The notes: generated by a model not told the origin, from the sequence alone. A DNA stretch of 64,000 nucleotides from Chloroflexota bacterium (GCA_011523735.1 WTGB01000151.1:1-64000), one strand, 5' to 3'. Shown: positions 45,067 through 52,685, counted from the stretch's first letter. Made by a program: numbers and translations.

Positions 45067-46284
45067 TCAGTCAGTTGTGGCAGTATTGTCGCCCGGCGGG
45101 AGTGCGTCTAATTCCAAGCCAGGTACTTGGGGGATCTCCCTCCCCAGGATCGCGGAGAAATCAGTGAACAGTTCGATCGTCGAATCCTGCATTTTGGCCA
45201 GTTGCTTGCGTCGTTCTTTCCATTGACGCCGCATTGACCGTTCTTCACTGTTCACCTGCTCTTCCAGCGCCTTCCATGTTTCCACCATGCGTTGGATGCG
45301 CTCGCTAAATCGCGGACTAGTCAAGTATTGGTAAATCTCATCCATTTTCAGGCCTTGTCCCTGCCCGGCACGATGCAGGCGGGTGCTCTCAATCAGTTGC
45401 GAACGCAGGGCCGTTGCCAGCGGTAATGCGCAGTGGATATTGCTGATCCAAACGCCTTCCTTTAGCTCGAAATTGCGGACATCACTTGGCAGGGTTTCGG
45501 ATACGATAACGCGCAGATGCGCGCCGACGCGATCGCCATCTTCCTTGATCTTCCCTAACCAATCGTCGTTCCAGCGTTTGGTGCGCTTGGCTTCCCAGAC
45601 CAGTTTGCCACAGGCGCCCAACTGCCCGTCAATGACCTCTTGTGTCAAATCAGCGCCGTACTGGCCTCGACCAATATGTTCAATCCTGTCAACGGGGAAG
45701 TTGGTAGTCAATTGACGCTTGAGGTAGGCCTCTAGCGCTTCGCCCTGCAGCTCCGCGGGTTTCTGCCCAATTTGACGCTGCATATCGGCCATCTGTTTTT
45801 CAAGACGCTGCTTCTCGAGTGCATGCTCTTCGCGCTCAATGCCGAATTTCCGAATTGCATCCTGCTCCGCCTCGGCACGGATATCGGCTTCACGCTTTTC
45901 ATGTGATTCCCGGTCGGCCTGCAGTTTCGTCTCCAGCGCCTTGACCTGTTCGGCGCTTTCCGCCAGCTTCGCCTGGCTGGCTTCCTCCGCTTCGGCACGG
46001 ATATCGGCTTCACGCTTTTCATGTGATTCCCGGTCGGCCTGCAGTTTCGTCTCCAGCGCCTTGACCTGTTCGGCGCTTTCCGCCAGCTTCGCCTGGCTGG
46101 CTTCCTCCGCCTCGGCACGGATTTTCGCCTCGTTGTCACGCAAGGCAATATCGATTTCCCTACGCTTCTCCGCTTCGAATTGGGTACGGAAAGTCTCGCT
46201 TAGCTCGAAACGTTTTCCGCAATGCGGGCATTCGACCAGATGACTGGAATTGCTACCCATGTTGTTGTTGCCGCTGTCCATCAT
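45067..46284 (-). CDS. DUF2130 protein with coiled coil and zinc ribbon
   Basis: 405 residues from ATG 46284, with GAGGAG upstream. The N-terminus has VECPHCGKRFELSE, a single CxxC ribbon; then a long coiled coil (EEASQAKLAESAEQVKALET) that contains a 40-residue exact duplication; then the DUF2130 domain from ~195: LVWEAKRTKRWNDDWLGKIK, which resembles RmuC/restriction-like nuclease cores (E-x-K). The protein may process DNA with the downstream OLD nuclease. Its promoter region carries a TGATATAC-N12-TTGTATCA operator. Confidence 0.8.
   Translation of the reverse strand: MMDSGNNNMGSNSSHLVECPHCGKRFELSETFRTQFEAEKRREIDIALRDNEAKIRAEAEEASQAKLAESAEQVKALETKLQADRESHEKREADIRAEAEEASQAKLAESAEQVKALETKLQADRESHEKREADIRAEAEQDAIRKFGIEREEHALEKQRLEKQMADMQRQIGQKPAELQGEALEAYLKRQLTTNFPVDRIEHIGRGQYGADLTQEVIDGQLGACGKLVWEAKRTKRWNDDWLGKIKEDGDRVGAHLRVIVSETLPSDVRNFELKEGVWISNIHCALPLATALRSQLIESTRLHRAGQGQGLKMDEIYQYLTSPRFSERIQRMVETWKALEEQVNSEERSMRRQWKERRKQLAKMQDSTIELFTDFSAILGREIPQVPGLELDALPPGDNTATTD
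45865..46122. repeat. 120-bp tandem repeat inside the DUF2130 gene
   Basis: Two copies (45865-45984 and 45985-46104) differ at one base, with an 18-bp partial third. Each adds 40 residues to the coiled coil without changing frame or heptad sense, so copy number may vary between strains. Confidence 0.85.
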
Positions 46285-46312
46285 TAATTGACTCCTCGCT
46301 TTCGTGTGCAAA

Positions 46313-46388
46313 TGATATACAGATTATAAAAATTGTATCAATCAGAATCCAGCGAGTGACATAGTCGTCAGTTCGACGGGCGAGTCGC
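46313..46388 (-). promoter_or_regulatory. Operator/promoter cassette upstream of DUF2130
   Basis: TGATATAC-N12-TTGTATCA (46313-46340) overlaps a TATAAT on the minus strand. After 12 bp follows a 36-bp block (46353-46388, with CGACGGGCGAGTCG) that recurs with few changes at 61265-61300 in front of the solute-binding protein gene. Confidence 0.55.
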
Positions 46389-46621
46389 GGCAGGCGTTGA
46401 CCGGCAGCATTCCCAGACGAAGCCGCCATCGCGCTGATCCAGACTGTCTGGCGCCAGACGTTCGCAGTGAGCAAGATGAATGACGGGAACACCGTCGCTC
46501 CCAGCGCGAAGATCGGCGTCGGGCCACCCGGCATCGCCACCGGAATCAGCGCCCCGTTTAGGACTGGCGCTTTGCGGTCTAATCAGTTAGCGCGCGAGTC
46601 GGGCAGCGGACAGAAAACAGC

Positions 46622-46999
46622 TCAGGTATGCGGATCAGATCGCGGGGCAGCCTCTGACGGCGGCCATAGCCCGGCGAGCTTCAGCGCTCACAGGAGTGTC
46701 CAACCGGGCACAGTGTTGGCATCCTTGCGAAGCTGAATATGTGTCAGCCATATAATAGTATCGGTGACAAAGAAATAAACGCGGAAGCCTCCGCTCTTTC
46801 CGCTTCAAGATGAGCTATCTTGCATGCGAGCAGTCCAAAGAGGCGCCTCGTCAACACCTGAGACGCGCTTCCAGTTTTCGCGAGACGCCTCCAGGTTCAC
46901 AACGAAGTCTTTATAGTCAGATGCCAGCTTGTGGCGATTCTTGCGCAGCTTCTTGAGTTGCCGATCAAAATCGGATAAAGTGCGGACCTTCCTAGTCAA
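46622..46999 (-). pseudogene. RelE-like toxin, copy 2, with two in-frame stops
   Basis: The N-terminus is complete (MTRKVRTLSDFDRQLKKLRK, NRHKLASDYKDFVVNLEASR) and continues as in copy 1, but TGA codons replace sense codons after MQDSSS (~46808) and after GWTLL (~46694). The frame is otherwise kept to the natural end. The start overlaps the stop of the Panacea-like gene by 8 bp. Loss of function through nonsense changes is the simplest reading. Confidence 0.65.
46625..46874. repeat. Direct repeat copy 2 (~250 bp, toxin gene)
   Basis: Counterpart of 42957-43206, same orientation, 3.67 kb away. It marks duplication or insertion of the OLD/DUF2130 segment within a toxin-antitoxin locus. Confidence 0.8.
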
Positions 47000-47552
47000 C
47001 GGCGGAGTCTCTCAGCAGTTCGTCGACCAACTCAAGCGCCGGTCGCCCGCCGCCCGCCGCGATTTCAGAGAAGCCCCGCTGAAAGCTCTCTTCTTGCGCC
47101 TTCTCATCCGAGTAGTCCTGAAAGACGCTGTTCTCTCGCTGTTCAGGGTAGAGATGATAGACTGCTCGCACGAGCTCATTAAAGGACATGCTCGTCACCC
47201 AGCCAACGATTTGCCGGATTCCCGATTCCAGGTCTTCCGACAGATCAGACAGGCCGCAGAGCCCGGCCGTGGCGCCAGGCGCCAAGCGGTAAGAGGGGCG
47301 GCCGTCCTTTCCAGTGAGCGCTTCAATCACCAGCCCGTCGCACAATCTCTCAATATCTGCGTAAACATCCTGTGCGAAGGGTCCATACATATACGGCTGA
47401 AACTGATAGAAATCCGCTGGCAACTTCCCATCGAACTCCTCGCCCACCAAAAACACGGATTTCTGCAACTGCACCCGGTCAAGACCAGCCTCTCCAGCAG
47501 CTGCAACGATGGCGATCAATATGCATTCTCTGCTCGCCATCTTCTCGCTCAC
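46992..47552 (-). CDS. Panacea/SocA-like antitoxin, copy 2
   Basis: 186 residues from GTG 47552; GGGAGGTG lies 5 bp upstream, which decides the start over ATG 47540. DRVQLQKSVFLVGEEFDGKL, FQPYMYGPFAQDVYADIERL show the Panacea-like pattern and align with copy 1 at 42.3-42.8 kb. It comes before its toxin (stop/start overlap), the opposite of copy 1. With the toxin inactivated, it may remain as an orphan antitoxin that guards against related toxins. Confidence 0.6.
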   Translation of the reverse strand: MSEKMASRECILIAIVAAAGEAGLDRVQLQKSVFLVGEEFDGKLPADFYQFQPYMYGPFAQDVYADIERLCDGLVIEALTGKDGRPSYRLAPGATAGLCGLSDLSEDLESGIRQIVGWVTSMSFNELVRAVYHLYPEQRENSVFQDYSDEKAQEESFQRGFSEIAAGGGRPALELVDELLRDSAVD

Positions 47553-48228
47553 ATCACACCTCCCACTGCGTATAGTCATTACCAGTATAGACAATACAAA
47601 TAAGAGTGTCAAAAGAGCGATTCGGCTTGGATATCCGCATGGACCAGCCCCTGGCAATCCGGGATTCTCGTTGTGTCCGCTGCGGGCGGGATATTGAGCT
47701 GTCGTTCTGCGCACCGGCTGACTGGGATCGCGGCGCCCAATGGTGGCGCGGCCGACGTTGTGAAATCGCAGCTTCGTTTTTCGCATTGGCGTACAATGGC
47801 GCGCAAGCAGCAGATTTCCCCCAAACCGCCAGAAACAGCCATTCCCTTTGACAGCGCCTGATTCTGTTTCCAGTAAAATCCCGGGCGCATTTCGCGGCGC
47901 GGATTGCCAGCCGAAAATAGTTCTTGTCCTTCTGCGAGCCCGCTTACTGTCGTCGCCGGTTGCGGCTCGTGATTTTTTCGGGGGGCGGGGCTTGTTGGCA
48001 TTGTTGTAAATGAGACTTTACTACAATCGGTGGGTTGCCGATGGGCTGTAAGCTGGCGGGCGCGGCATCCGCTGGCGGCTGCCGATGGGATCGCGCTGCG
48101 CTGCGGGCTGGGATCGGGTTGGCCGGCGCGGGCGCGATTAGGCGCGTCGCCGGTGTGGGCGTGGCGGGTCTCCGCTGCTTTGCATAGGCGAGGCGGACTA
48201 TTTTTCTTTTGTCCGCGAGCGGGCTAAG
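47553..48228. other. Stretch without a supported gene
   Basis: Open frames here lack starts with ribosome binding sites or known motifs. The right end holds the terminator hairpin of the next operon (48193-48216). Confidence 0.45.
48193..48216 (-). terminator. Hairpin at the 3' end of the minus-strand operon
   Basis: GCGGAC (48193-48198) and GTCCGC (48211-48216) flank a 12-base pyrimidine loop. It lies 13 bp past the last stop codon of the operon. Confidence 0.45.
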
Positions 48229-48792
48229 TCATGCGCTGATCTGGCCGGCGCGGATGGCGGCGTCAACGGCGGTCATAGCGTCTATGATGCCGTCGTGCCA
48301 TTCGTCCAGGGCTTCAACATAGTATTCAAGGCCTTCGTCGGCTGGCTCGGTCTCCGGCTCTGGCGGCGGATAGTCGTCGGGCTTGTATGACGGCAATAGG
48401 GTATTGACGGCCTGGAAGTCCAGCATGATGCGGTATCGTGATAGCTGGCCGGCGATGGAGCTGCTGTGCGCCTGCTGCAATAGCTGTGCGACGGCGTGGC
48501 GGGCTTTGAGTGTTACGGGGTCGTAATAGCATTGCTGGCCGTTGGGCAGGTGTTCAATGCGGGTGACGTCTACTGTCCAGGGTCGGCGCTGCGGGCTTGG
48601 GTGCCTGCTCATCCATTCGCTGGCCGGTATGTCGTGGCGCTTGGTGCGTACAATCAAGTGCTTGCGCTCGGCTGGCGTGCAAGCGCGCAAATATCCGCTG
48701 ATTGTCGGCTCATAATCGGCGGCGGCTTCGGCTTCGCCGGTCTCTGTATTGATGATCTTGTAGCGGGTGGCTTTGCATTGCAGTTCTTTCAT
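48229..48792 (-). CDS. Hypothetical protein, last gene of leader-repeat operon
   Basis: 187 residues from ATG 48792, which follows the repeated leader (copy E, 48797-48842) by 4 bp. Visible parts: a KATRYKIINTETGEAEAAAD start, a basic middle (RKHLIVRTKRHDIPASEWMS), and an acidic C-terminus (PPPEPETEPADEGLEYYVEA). No known family. The leader and position make it part of the element's own gene set. Confidence 0.55.
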   Translation of the reverse strand: MKELQCKATRYKIINTETGEAEAAADYEPTISGYLRACTPAERKHLIVRTKRHDIPASEWMSRHPSPQRRPWTVDVTRIEHLPNGQQCYYDPVTLKARHAVAQLLQQAHSSSIAGQLSRYRIMLDFQAVNTLLPSYKPDDYPPPEPETEPADEGLEYYVEALDEWHDGIIDAMTAVDAAIRAGQISA

Positions 48793-48796
48793 GCTG

Positions 48797-48842
48797 TCCT
48801 TTCTCGCTGGGGCGATATGCGGATTGTGCGAAGAGACGATAT
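48797..48842 (-). promoter_or_regulatory. Start-associated leader repeat, copy E
   Basis: Contains TCCTTTCTCGCTG (reverse complement gives GCGAGAAAGGA, the ribosome binding site) and GTGCGAAGAGACGAT. One of five copies of equal length in front of start codons in this operon; the most diverged. Confidence 0.7.
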
Positions 48843-48852
48843 GGCCGGCGCT

Positions 48853-49143
48853 TTAACGCCGGCTGGTTGAATAATGTCCGTGCTTGATGGGCGCGGGCGT
48901 GATTCCCTGGGCTTCGGTCCAGTCCTTAAAGCTGATCGCGTCGCTGCCGGTCTTCATCGGTATGTCGCTGGCGCGCTGGTAGCGGCGGTCTTGGGGCACG
49001 GCGTTAAGCAGGTGGCGGGTTGGCATGGGGCAGGCGGCAAATGAGGCGCTGACATCGTCGGCGGTCTGGTTGTGGCTCAAGGTCTGCGCCTGGATATAAC
49101 CGGGGCTGCCGTAAACGATGGCGTATAGCTGGGGGCTGCTCAT
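48853..49143 (-). CDS. Hypothetical protein, coupled to upstream membrane gene
   Basis: 96 residues from ATG 49143, which overlaps the previous stop as ATGA. Patterns: YAIVYGSPGYIQAQTLSHNQ and FKDWTEAQGITPAPIKHGHY. It has no leader of its own because it is translationally coupled. Family not recognised. A GCCGGCG/CGCCGGC hairpin overlaps its stop codon. Confidence 0.5.
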   Translation of the reverse strand: MSSPQLYAIVYGSPGYIQAQTLSHNQTADDVSASFAACPMPTRHLLNAVPQDRRYQRASDIPMKTGSDAISFKDWTEAQGITPAPIKHGHYSTSRR

Positions 49144-49355
49144 TGCGCGCTGCCGGGGCGCTGGCAAGCGGTCGGCGCGGTATCCGGCTCGGCCAGCTGC
49201 TCGCTGCGCTGGCGCTCGGCTGCTTTGATGTCAATCACCAGGTTGACGTAGTCGCTTGTCCAGGCGATCACGCTGATCACGATGGCGGCGATCACGATGT
49301 AGTGGATAGCGCGGGCGATTGGGTTGCGGGTGGGGCTGTAGGGTTTGGATTCCAT
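49140..49355 (-). CDS. Small single-pass membrane protein
   Basis: 71 residues from ATG 49355, behind leader copy D. One membrane helix, AIHYIVIAAIVISVIAWTSD, near the N-terminus, then a charged tail (IKAAERQRSEQLAEPDT). Coupled to the following gene through ATGA. No homologue recognised. Confidence 0.5.
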   Translation of the reverse strand: MESKPYSPTRNPIARAIHYIVIAAIVISVIAWTSDYVNLVIDIKAAERQRSEQLAEPDTAPTACQRPGSAQ

Positions 49356-49362
49356 TCGGTTT

Positions 49363-49408
49363 TCCTTTCTCGCTGTGGCGATACGCTGATTGCGCGAAGA
49401 GGCGATTT
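49363..49408 (-). promoter_or_regulatory. Start-associated leader repeat, copy D
   Basis: TCCTTTCTCGCTGTGGCGAT with GCGCGAAGAGGCGATTTG, 7 bp before the start of the 71-residue membrane protein gene. Confidence 0.75.
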
Positions 49409-49464
49409 GCTGCGGGGTTGTGCGCGCCGGCCTGTCTAGGCCGGCGCTGCTGGCGCTGCCTGGG

Positions 49465-50118
49465 TTATTCCAGGGTCTCTCTCCAGGCGTCGGCGGCGTC
49501 TGTGCTTAACCTGACGTCGGTGGGGCTTAGCGCGGCGATTTTGTTAAGGCACTCGTTCAAATGCTCGGCGATTGGGTGACATGGCGGGTCTTCGGCCTTG
49601 GTGATCTCGGTTTCCAGTCTCTCCAAGTCGTCCGGCGCGTAATTGATCATCTGCTCTGCGATTTCCTCGGTGGCGATGTGTATCGCGTCCCACGTCTCTC
49701 GGTTGTTGGCGTTCGGTCGTATGATTTTGACCAATAGCGCTTGCGCTTGGTGTCTCGCGATATGCTGCGACAGTGATCGCGCGTCGCTGGGCGCGACGCG
49801 TCGCCGGTTCCGGCGGTCTGTCCACCAGGCGGCGATTGCTGCCGGCGGCGGTGGCGGTTCCGGCGGCCGGAATACAATGTCATTGGTGATATTGTTGATG
49901 GCTTCATCGGCGGTTTCGTAGTCGTCAGCGTCCCAGGCGTCCAGGTCGTCAAAATGGGCTTGGTGCTCGTCTGTCATTGGCTGTTCCTTTCTCGCTGCTG
50001 CGATACGCTGATTGTGCGAAGAGGCGATTTGGCCGGCGGTGACGGCTGCGACGATGCTTATCCATGCCAGACCGGGGATCATTAGCAGGGCAAACTGTCG
50101 CCATTGGGTTCGCGTCAT
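49465..50118 (-). CDS. Hypothetical protein with two possible starts (membrane-linked or soluble)
   Basis: The frame from ATG 50118 gives 217 residues and starts as an ATGA overlap with the preceding gene; its first ~30 residues form a membrane helix (FALLMIPGLAWISIVAAVTA). A second start at ATG 49977 (MTDEHQAHFDDLDAWDADDY) is preceded by leader copy C with its AAAGGAA site and gives a 170-residue soluble, acidic protein. The leader is read in frame in the longer form. Both products may be made. Later: Pro run (PPEPPPPPAAIAAW) and helical C-terminus. Family unknown. Confidence 0.5.
   Translation of the reverse strand: MTRTQWRQFALLMIPGLAWISIVAAVTAGQIASSHNQRIAAARKEQPMTDEHQAHFDDLDAWDADDYETADEAINNITNDIVFRPPEPPPPPAAIAAWWTDRRNRRRVAPSDARSLSQHIARHQAQALLVKIIRPNANNRETWDAIHIATEEIAEQMINYAPDDLERLETEITKAEDPPCHPIAEHLNECLNKIAALSPTDVRLSTDAADAWRETLE
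49985..50030 (-). promoter_or_regulatory. Start-associated leader repeat, copy C
   Basis: TCCTTTCTCGCTGCTGCGAT with GTGCGAAGAGGCGATTTG, 7 bp before the internal start at 49977. This copy lies inside a longer reading frame. Confidence 0.75.
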
Positions 50119-50519
50119 ATGCGCGCTTCGGCGGTTTTGCTGGCGGCTTCCAGCTGCGCCGGCGCGGTCAAGGCGTGGGTGAAAACGGTCTGGCGCGTCC
50201 AGTCGCTGATCGGCTTCATCATCGGGCTGTCGCCGTGCAAGTCGGCGCTAACTGCCGTTTGCACGGCTAAGATGACCTGCGCGGCGCTGGCGCTCTCTGG
50301 TAGCGTCTCCAGGGCTTCCACGACGGCGGCGCTAAGCGCGCGGTACCATTGCATGGCGCGCGTGATATTGCCGCCGTTGGGCGTCGGCATTGTTCTGTCT
50401 GTGCGTGGGTATGGCAGAAACTTTTCAAGCTCGGCGCGAAACCAGGCCGGCTTTGGCGTCGCTGGCCAGTGCGTGGGGTGCGCCGTTAGCGGCGCGATCA
50501 GGATCGGGGTTTGCTGCAT
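50115..50519 (-). CDS. Hypothetical protein behind leader copy B
   Basis: 134 residues from ATG 50519. Pattern: APLTAHPTHWPATPKPAWFR, ELEKFLPYPRTDRT, then a helical stretch (AMQWYRALSAAVVEALETLP). No known domain. The stop overlaps the next start (ATGA), so it is coupled to the following two-start gene. Confidence 0.5.
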   Translation of the reverse strand: MQQTPILIAPLTAHPTHWPATPKPAWFRAELEKFLPYPRTDRTMPTPNGGNITRAMQWYRALSAAVVEALETLPESASAAQVILAVQTAVSADLHGDSPMMKPISDWTRQTVFTHALTAPAQLEAASKTAEARI

Positions 50520-50525
50520 AGCGGC

Positions 50526-50571
50526 TCCTTTCTCGCTGTGGCGATAGTGCGGATAAGCGAAGAGGCGATTT
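50526..50571 (-). promoter_or_regulatory. Start-associated leader repeat, copy B
   Basis: TCCTTTCTCGCTGTGGCGAT with AGCGAAGAGGCGATTTA, directly before the 134-residue protein gene. Confidence 0.75.
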
Positions 50572-50579
50572 ACTGGCGC

Positions 50580-51122
50580 TTACGCGGGCGCCAGTTCGCG
50601 GCGGCGGTCAAGCTCGGCGGCGATGGCGTCAAGCTGGGCTTGAATGCGTTCCGGTTCGTCGTTTTCGGCCAGCGTGCGCTGGCGGGCTTCCATGATCTCG
50701 CCGTGCAGCGCGCGGTTTTCGTCGCCCAGCTGCCGGATTCTGTTCCGCTTCATGGCCATCTCGCTACGGTAGCGCTCCAGGATTGCGGGGATATCGTCGG
50801 CGCTGTAGGCGGGCAGATTGCGCTGCAGTTCGTGCTTGCGCTCAATCAGTCGCTTGCGCTCGCGCTCGCGCTGCTCGCGGCGGCGGCGGTCGGCGCTGGT
50901 CTCGACGGTTACGGCGGTCGCCGGCCAGAGGATATCGCCGGTGGCGGTGGTGATCGCGTCCTCGATAAAGGTCTGTCCGCTGCGGCGGTCGTATGGCGTG
51001 ATCACCACATGCGGGTATTCCAGCGTCAATTTCACGGCCAGGGATGGCAGTCGGCGCGCTTTCGGTCCGGCGCTGCGATAGGGCGTAATGGCCTCCTCAA
51101 GCGCGGCGATATTGATGATCAC
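50580..51122 (-). CDS. Continuation of sliding-clamp gene after an amber codon; coiled-coil tail
   Basis: In the same frame as the DnaN-like gene and separated from it by one TAG (51212-51210). The bases between the TAG and the GTG at 51122 also read as clamp sequence (GNYEAPLDAYNLTNDPGQPF). FDVIINIAALEEAITPYRS and YPHVVITPYDR match the end of clamp domain 3. After residue ~75 a long coiled coil follows (RRREQRERERKRLIERKHEL). The GTG has no ribosome binding site and, unlike its neighbours, no leader repeat. If made alone it would be a partial clamp domain with a coiled coil. Confidence 0.55.
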   Translation of the reverse strand: MIINIAALEEAITPYRSAGPKARRLPSLAVKLTLEYPHVVITPYDRRSGQTFIEDAITTATGDILWPATAVTVETSADRRRREQRERERKRLIERKHELQRNLPAYSADDIPAILERYRSEMAMKRNRIRQLGDENRALHGEIMEARQRTLAENDEPERIQAQLDAIAAELDRRRELAPA

Positions 51123-51209
51123 GTCAAAGGGCTGGCCTGGGTCGTTTGTGAGATTGTAGGCGTCAAGCGGGGCTTCATAGTTGCCGGTCTCTATGCTGAC
51201 GTCGGCGGG

Positions 51210-52376
51210 CTAGCCTGGCGGCGCTGCGCGGCATACCAGGCGGCATTCTTCGGCCAGTCGCTTGATCGGTTTCAAGGCATTCAGGATCGTTTCGGGATAG
51301 GCGCACAGCGCGGGTGCGGTCTCGCTCACCTGGGTGAAATACTCGACCTGTTCTTGTACCGGCTTGCCGTCAATCGCCTGGATCGTGATCGTCAGATCGG
51401 GCAAAAAGAAAGATACGCTGTGGCGCTCGCTGGGCATGGCGATTCCGATTGCCTCGCGTCCGCCGATATGCGGCGTCAAAGTGGTGATCAGCTTCTTCAA
51501 TGGCCTGGCCGGCAAAACGCGCGCGGCTTCCATCGCCGGCGGCTCTGTCGCTCTCCAGGATTCATCGTCCGGCAGGCGGTCAAAGGTGTACAGCGTCTGA
51601 CTGAAGCGCGCGCTGCCGTCGGTAGCGGCAAGCTCCAGGGCGTCGGCGCTGGCGATAAAGGCGATTCCTTCCAGGGTCGGCCGCCAGGGCTCGCGTCCGG
51701 CGCTGCTGATCGTCGTCCTGAGCATGTGATAAAGGGCGTCGGCGCTGATCTGGAAGTCGGGCGCGGCGGCGCGGTTCACCGGCGGGTATTCATCGGCGCT
51801 GTATCCTCTGAGGTTGAAGCGTCCGAAATAGTCTCGGATTCGCAGCGTGTGGCTTTCAGCGGCGGGCGCTTCCATATAGAGGGGCCCCCGTCCGTGGCCG
51901 GCGGCGTTGGCGGCGATCTCGTCCAGGGTGCGCGGGCAGATGCAGATTGCGCCGGCGCTGATGATCTGGGCTTCGGCGTCCAGCGGGCTGCTCTCCAGGT
52001 GTTCTTCAAAGTCGGCGGGCGCTACATCGTCGTAAGTGGCGGGCACGGTCTTGGTGATCGCCGTTTCCAGGTCGGTATAGCTGATGTGCAGGCCGTGCTG
52101 GTCGGATTCGATTAGCGCGGTCGCCAATATAGGTAAAGGCGCGTTGCGGTTGTGGTTCCTGATGATCGGCTTCAGCGCTGCTCTGAGCGCGGCGGGGTCT
52201 ATTCTGGTCTGCAGCGCGGCGTCTTCCCCCATCCAGTCGGCATTAAAGGCGCGGCGCTGGCCGTATTGCTGGCGGTATTCCTCGGAAGTGAATTTCATGA
52301 TGGGGTGGCCGGGCGGCGGCTGGTATTTCTCCATCCGCTCAAGGGCGTCTTTGGCGCTGATGCGCTGATATGGCAT
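51210..52376 (-). CDS. DnaN-like sliding clamp, interrupted in domain 3
   Basis: 388 residues from ATG 52376 behind leader copy A. After ~55 extra residues, clamp domain 1 starts: LRAALKPIIRNHNRNAPLPI, LHISYTDLETAITKTVPA (the DLE strand typical of DnaN). Domain 2: FQISADALYHMLRTTISSAG, ALELAATDGSARFSQTLY, then VLPARPLKKLITTL. Domain 3 begins (PETILNALKPIKRLAEECRL) but stops at TAG; the rest follows in the same frame. The clamp would tether polymerases to the element's DNA, for example its own replication machinery or ImuB/DnaE2. Homology is remote but the order of strands fits. Confidence 0.65.
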   Translation of the reverse strand: MPYQRISAKDALERMEKYQPPPGHPIMKFTSEEYRQQYGQRRAFNADWMGEDAALQTRIDPAALRAALKPIIRNHNRNAPLPILATALIESDQHGLHISYTDLETAITKTVPATYDDVAPADFEEHLESSPLDAEAQIISAGAICICPRTLDEIAANAAGHGRGPLYMEAPAAESHTLRIRDYFGRFNLRGYSADEYPPVNRAAAPDFQISADALYHMLRTTISSAGREPWRPTLEGIAFIASADALELAATDGSARFSQTLYTFDRLPDDESWRATEPPAMEAARVLPARPLKKLITTLTPHIGGREAIGIAMPSERHSVSFFLPDLTITIQAIDGKPVQEQVEYFTQVSETAPALCAYPETILNALKPIKRLAEECRLVCRAAPPG

Positions 52377-52385
52377 AGGCGGGTC

Positions 52386-52431
52386 TCCTTTCTCGCTGTG
52401 GCGATACTGCGGATGTGCGAAGAGGCGATTT
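52386..52431 (-). promoter_or_regulatory. Start-associated leader repeat, copy A
   Basis: TCCTTTCTCGCTGTGGCGAT with GTGCGAAGAGGCGATTTG, 10 bp before the clamp gene start. Confidence 0.75.
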
Positions 52432-52517
52432 GACGGGGTCTCTCCTTTCTGCTAGGCTGCTTTCGCCCAAAAAGCCCGCGCTAGGCGGGCTTCGGGTGGG
52501 TGTTCGGCGCGGCGGGG

Positions 52518-52685
52518 CTAGTCCGCTGCGCCGTCTTCGTATAGGTCGCGCTTCAGCGCGCGGCTGATGCGCTGGTTCATGCGCTTGGCGTGGCTCTCGG
52601 CGTGTTTGGCCTGGTTGTCCATCTGCTGCAAGCGGCGGGCGATTTTGTTGGCGCGGCGCTCGTTCCTGCTGAGTTTCAAGATCAT
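52518..52685 (-). CDS. Small basic helical protein
   Basis: 55 residues from ATG 52685, preceded by GAGGAGAAG. Very rich in Arg/Lys (LSRNERRANKIARRLQQMDN, AKRMNQRISRALKRDL), one predicted helix pair; probably binds nucleic acid. Its strong ribosome binding site supports a real gene. Lies between the clamp and two further small genes. Confidence 0.55.
   Translation of the reverse strand: MILKLSRNERRANKIARRLQQMDNQAKHAESHAKRMNQRISRALKRDLYEDGAAD

Noticed and set aside
45865..46122. CRISPR-like repeats
   Set aside because: Perfect tandem units without spacers, inside a coding frame.
50511..52115. 534-residue frame on the plus strand across the clamp region
   Set aside because: It runs antisense to genes with leaders, ribosome binding sites and clamp motifs; its own sequence shows no domain. 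GC-rich shadow frame.
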